Assembly: GCF_000949425.1 (NCBI RefSeq)
Contig: NZ_CP010976.1
Span: forward strand, 2,046,001 to 2,110,000
Reading direction: 5' to 3'
DNA from: Paenibacillus sp. IHBB 10380
GTDB lineage: Bacteria > Bacillota > Bacilli > Paenibacillales > Paenibacillaceae
Length of the DNA: 64,000 nt
The notes beneath the pieces were generated by a model. The model was not told where the DNA came from. It saw only the letters and a list, made by a program, of their open reading frames with translations, and did no database searches. This document shows, piece after piece, positions 62,168 to 64,000 of the stretch. The position numbers and the translations under genes were made by a program. Numbering within the stretch: the stretch's first letter is position 1; each line of letters opens with the position of its first letter.

Positions 62168-63073
62168 TTATAGGAATTTGTTCAATTCTTTTATAGAAGG
62201 CATTCCGCTTTGTGCACCAAGTGCCGTTATCGATAGAGATGCGCCGATTCCTGCCATCCTTACTGCATCTCGTAATTCCATTTTTTCTGCAATTGCGTAA
62301 GCAAATATTCCGTTAAAAGTATCGCCCGCTCCTGTAGTATCCATGACGTCCACATTCATACATGGAACGGTAGTCACTTGACCATTCTCAACATAGGAGG
62401 AACCTTGTGAACCCCTGGTAACAATTAACTTCACATTGTTTTGTTTACTCCATTCCAGTATGTCTGTTTCTAAATCACCCGAAGATCCTAATTCCCCATT
62501 CATCATACTTTCAAATTCAGTATCGTTCGGAGTTAAATAATCGATATATTCTATCAAACCTGTCGGTATTTCTTTGTAAGGCGCGGGATTTAGTATTGTT
62601 GTTACACCAAATTCCTTTGCTTTTTTCAATGCATAATCAACAGTCTCTATAGGGATTTCTAACTGAGTTAGCAATACATCTGCTTGCTTAATGATTTCAA
62701 TGTTTTCTTCCACAATTCGTCGATCACAACAATCATTAGCTCCAGGGTTCACAACAATAGCGTTAATGTTTTTGGTTTTAAAAACCGTCGCTATTCCTGT
62801 AGAGATATCTTTTTCAATATTCAGAGAGGAGATATCCAACGTTTCTTTTGATAAATGTTTCTGGATTCTTTCACCAAATGCATCATTACCTACACAACCT
62901 AATAAGGATGTCCAAATTCCCATTCGAGATGCGGCTACAGCCTGATTTGATCCCTTCCCACCAACCATGTAATGGATTTGATCGCTACAAATCGTTTCAC
63001 CAATCATGGGTAACCGTTCTGTCGTCATGACCATGTCCATATTTAAACTCCCTAGTACAACAATCTTTTTCAT
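62168..63073 (-). CDS. rbsK: Ribokinase (PfkB family)
   Basis: A 301-residue PfkB kinase: VVLGSLNMDMVMTTERLPM, YMVGGKGSNQAVAASRMG and the catalytic DTTGAGDTFNGIFAYA with the base Asp. It converts ribose to ribose-5-phosphate. GAGGGATGAG precedes the ATG. Second gene of the operon, 21 bases from the nucleoside hydrolase. Confidence 0.93.
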   Translation of the reverse strand: MKKIVVLGSLNMDMVMTTERLPMIGETICSDQIHYMVGGKGSNQAVAASRMGIWTSLLGCVGNDAFGERIQKHLSKETLDISSLNIEKDISTGIATVFKTKNINAIVVNPGANDCCDRRIVEENIEIIKQADVLLTQLEIPIETVDYALKKAKEFGVTTILNPAPYKEIPTGLIEYIDYLTPNDTEFESMMNGELGSSGDLETDILEWSKQNNVKLIVTRGSQGSSYVENGQVTTVPCMNVDVMDTTGAGDTFNGIFAYAIAEKMELRDAVRMAGIGASLSITALGAQSGMPSIKELNKFL

Positions 63074-63133
63074 TCACTCATCCCTCTTTACCAACACATA
63101 TTTTGAACAATCAATATCATCCTGTATGTGTTG

Positions 63134-63150
63134 TTGTATGTTTTATACAA
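63134..63150. promoter_or_regulatory. GntR-type operator before rbsK
   Basis: TTGTAT-GTTTT-ATACAA is a perfect 6-5-6 dyad, 60 bases upstream of rbsK in the gap after the GntR gene, a probable operator. Confidence 0.6.
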
Positions 63151-63198
63151 GTTGATGATAAAACTAATTGTAAACGTTGTCAATACGGAACAACAAAA

Positions 63199-63236
63199 AA
63201 ACCTTCCTTGTTTGATTTCTCAAAACGAAGAAGGTT
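63199..63236 (-). terminator. Terminator or attenuator after the GntR gene
   Basis: On the minus strand, AACCTTC pairs with GAAGGTT around a loop that can itself pair, followed by a seven-T run. It separates gntR from rbsK, so rbsK should use its own promoter. Confidence 0.65.
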
Positions 63237-63253
63237 ATCTGTATATGAACATT

Positions 63254-63985
63254 TTACTGTTTCCTAAAAACCTTAAAAATGGCGCGTTCGAAGGGAATAT
63301 AATATTTACTATAGGCTATAATGTTTCCGGTTGTATCACTGATTCGCTCAATAATCATCTGGTAATAACTCGATTCATTCCCTGTGTTCGCTTCTTTAAT
63401 ATATTCTGTTGCAGGGACAAGACGAATTTCAAGCGCAGAGGAAAGTCCGTATTCATAGATTCCATGTTCAAGAAAATTTAAGACTTCATCGTGCTTATTC
63501 AGATCGATCGAATTAATATATTCAAAGTCCGTGGCAACATGTGAAAAACACGATCCTTTTATACAATTTTCATTTTTATAATACCTGTATATCGCGAGGG
63601 CCACGGGGGTTTTTCTGTTAAAAATTCGATCAATATGCTCACTTGATACTTGAACTTCCATTTCTATATCAACATGGTCAATTGGATCTATGCAACTCAT
63701 ATAAAACGGATTTGACATCCGCTCCATACCTATATTGTCAATATTCAACGTTTTACGAACAAAGTTCCCTATTCCTTTTTTAGCTTCTAAAATACCATCT
63801 TCCTGCAATAATCTTAATGCTTGTCTTAAAGTAGACCTACTTATACCAAGTTGCTCTGCTAATATCGGTTCAGTTGGAAACTTACTTCCTTCTGGATACA
63901 ACCCATCTTTTATCATTTTTAATATTTTATTATAAGCAATAGCATAACGAGTTACTCTCCCATTTGATCGATTATTTTCAACCAT
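63254..63985 (-). CDS. GntR-family (HutC/UTRA-type) regulator
   Basis: A 243-residue regulator: LYPEGSKFPTEPILAEQLGI, SRSTLRQALRLLQEDGIL and KKGIGNFV in the winged helix, then a UTRA-like effector domain. Such domains bind sugars, sugar phosphates or nucleosides. GGGAGGG precedes the ATG. It likely represses the ribokinase/nucleoside hydrolase/MFS set downstream, with ribose or a nucleoside as inducer. Confidence 0.9.
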   Translation of the reverse strand: MVENNRSNGRVTRYAIAYNKILKMIKDGLYPEGSKFPTEPILAEQLGISRSTLRQALRLLQEDGILEAKKGIGNFVRKTLNIDNIGMERMSNPFYMSCIDPIDHVDIEMEVQVSSEHIDRIFNRKTPVALAIYRYYKNENCIKGSCFSHVATDFEYINSIDLNKHDEVLNFLEHGIYEYGLSSALEIRLVPATEYIKEANTGNESSYYQMIIERISDTTGNIIAYSKYYIPFERAIFKVFRKQ

Positions 63986-64000
63986 ATTACCCTCCCAATG

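Noticed and set aside
1..64000. CRISPR arrays, tRNA, rRNA and riboswitches
   Set aside because: I saw no regularly spaced repeats, no cloverleaf with CCA-end geometry, no rRNA blocks and no recognisable riboswitch or T-box core.

Overview
The window looks like chromosomal DNA of an endospore-forming Bacillota, most likely Paenibacillaceae. Three things point there: strong AGGAGG-type ribosome sites, a serA remnant and Fur/BlaI/MocR proteins of Paenibacillus type, and a mosaic of moderate-GC genes with very AT-rich, clostridia-like islands. I see no rRNA, tRNA, CRISPR array, prophage or complete insertion sequence. The outstanding trait is decay. More than twenty genes are broken by single frameshifts, single in-frame stops, internal deletions or truncation, and there are fragments of IS3, IS4, IS256 and IS21-like elements and a group II intron tail. 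This is an accessory, deletion-prone region.

Layout. 0-3 kb: a YggS-type PLP homeostasis protein, a serA gene collapsed to its two ends, and a MocR/PdxR-type regulator. 3-10.4 kb: an SDR, an AT-rich operon (HTH protein, DUF4180 protein, alpha/beta hydrolase), decayed GNAT and permease genes, then a two-component system divergent from an exported PepSY-like protein. 10.7-15.2 kb: a phosphotransferase, and a LacI / sugar-type MFS / HAD phosphatase cassette. 15.2-24.6 kb: IS debris, a decayed copy of the Rrf2-TrxB locus, a GC-rich GNAT, two decayed serine hydrolases around an intact membrane-anchored esterase and an intact large serine hydrolase, and a frameshifted methyltransferase. 24.6-28 kb: an MFS exporter and an Rrf2 / thioredoxin-reductase-like / thioredoxin redox module. 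28-32.5 kb: a BlaI-BlaR1-type sensor pair with four operator dyads, and a broken beta-helix protein.

32.8-37 kb: a TetR/hydrolase divergon, a fusion point joining a kinase tail to an ABC permease tail, and GrpB. 37-42.2 kb: a MerR-controlled set (MerR, GNAT, MFS with an 18-codon leader), then a membrane-lipid-like set (PssA-like pseudoenzyme, DedA, YeiB-type protein). 42.2-51.2 kb: remnants, VOC protein with divergent WYL regulator, a variant Fur next to a Fur-box-controlled ferredoxin/flavodoxin reductase, intron and GNAT debris, and an APC permease between repeats. 51.7-59.2 kb: LysR/MFS divergon, a lipoprotein, a broken ECF sigma gene with its DUF4179 partner, a small secreted protein and a GNAT. 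59.2-64 kb: a large palindromic element, then an intact nucleoside-use operon (GntR, ribokinase, nucleoside hydrolase, MFS).

Shared themes are small-molecule detoxification and export (five MFS genes, many GNATs, hydrolases) under local regulators of nearly every major family, plus envelope stress sensing. Functions are assigned from motifs I can read; no database search was possible.
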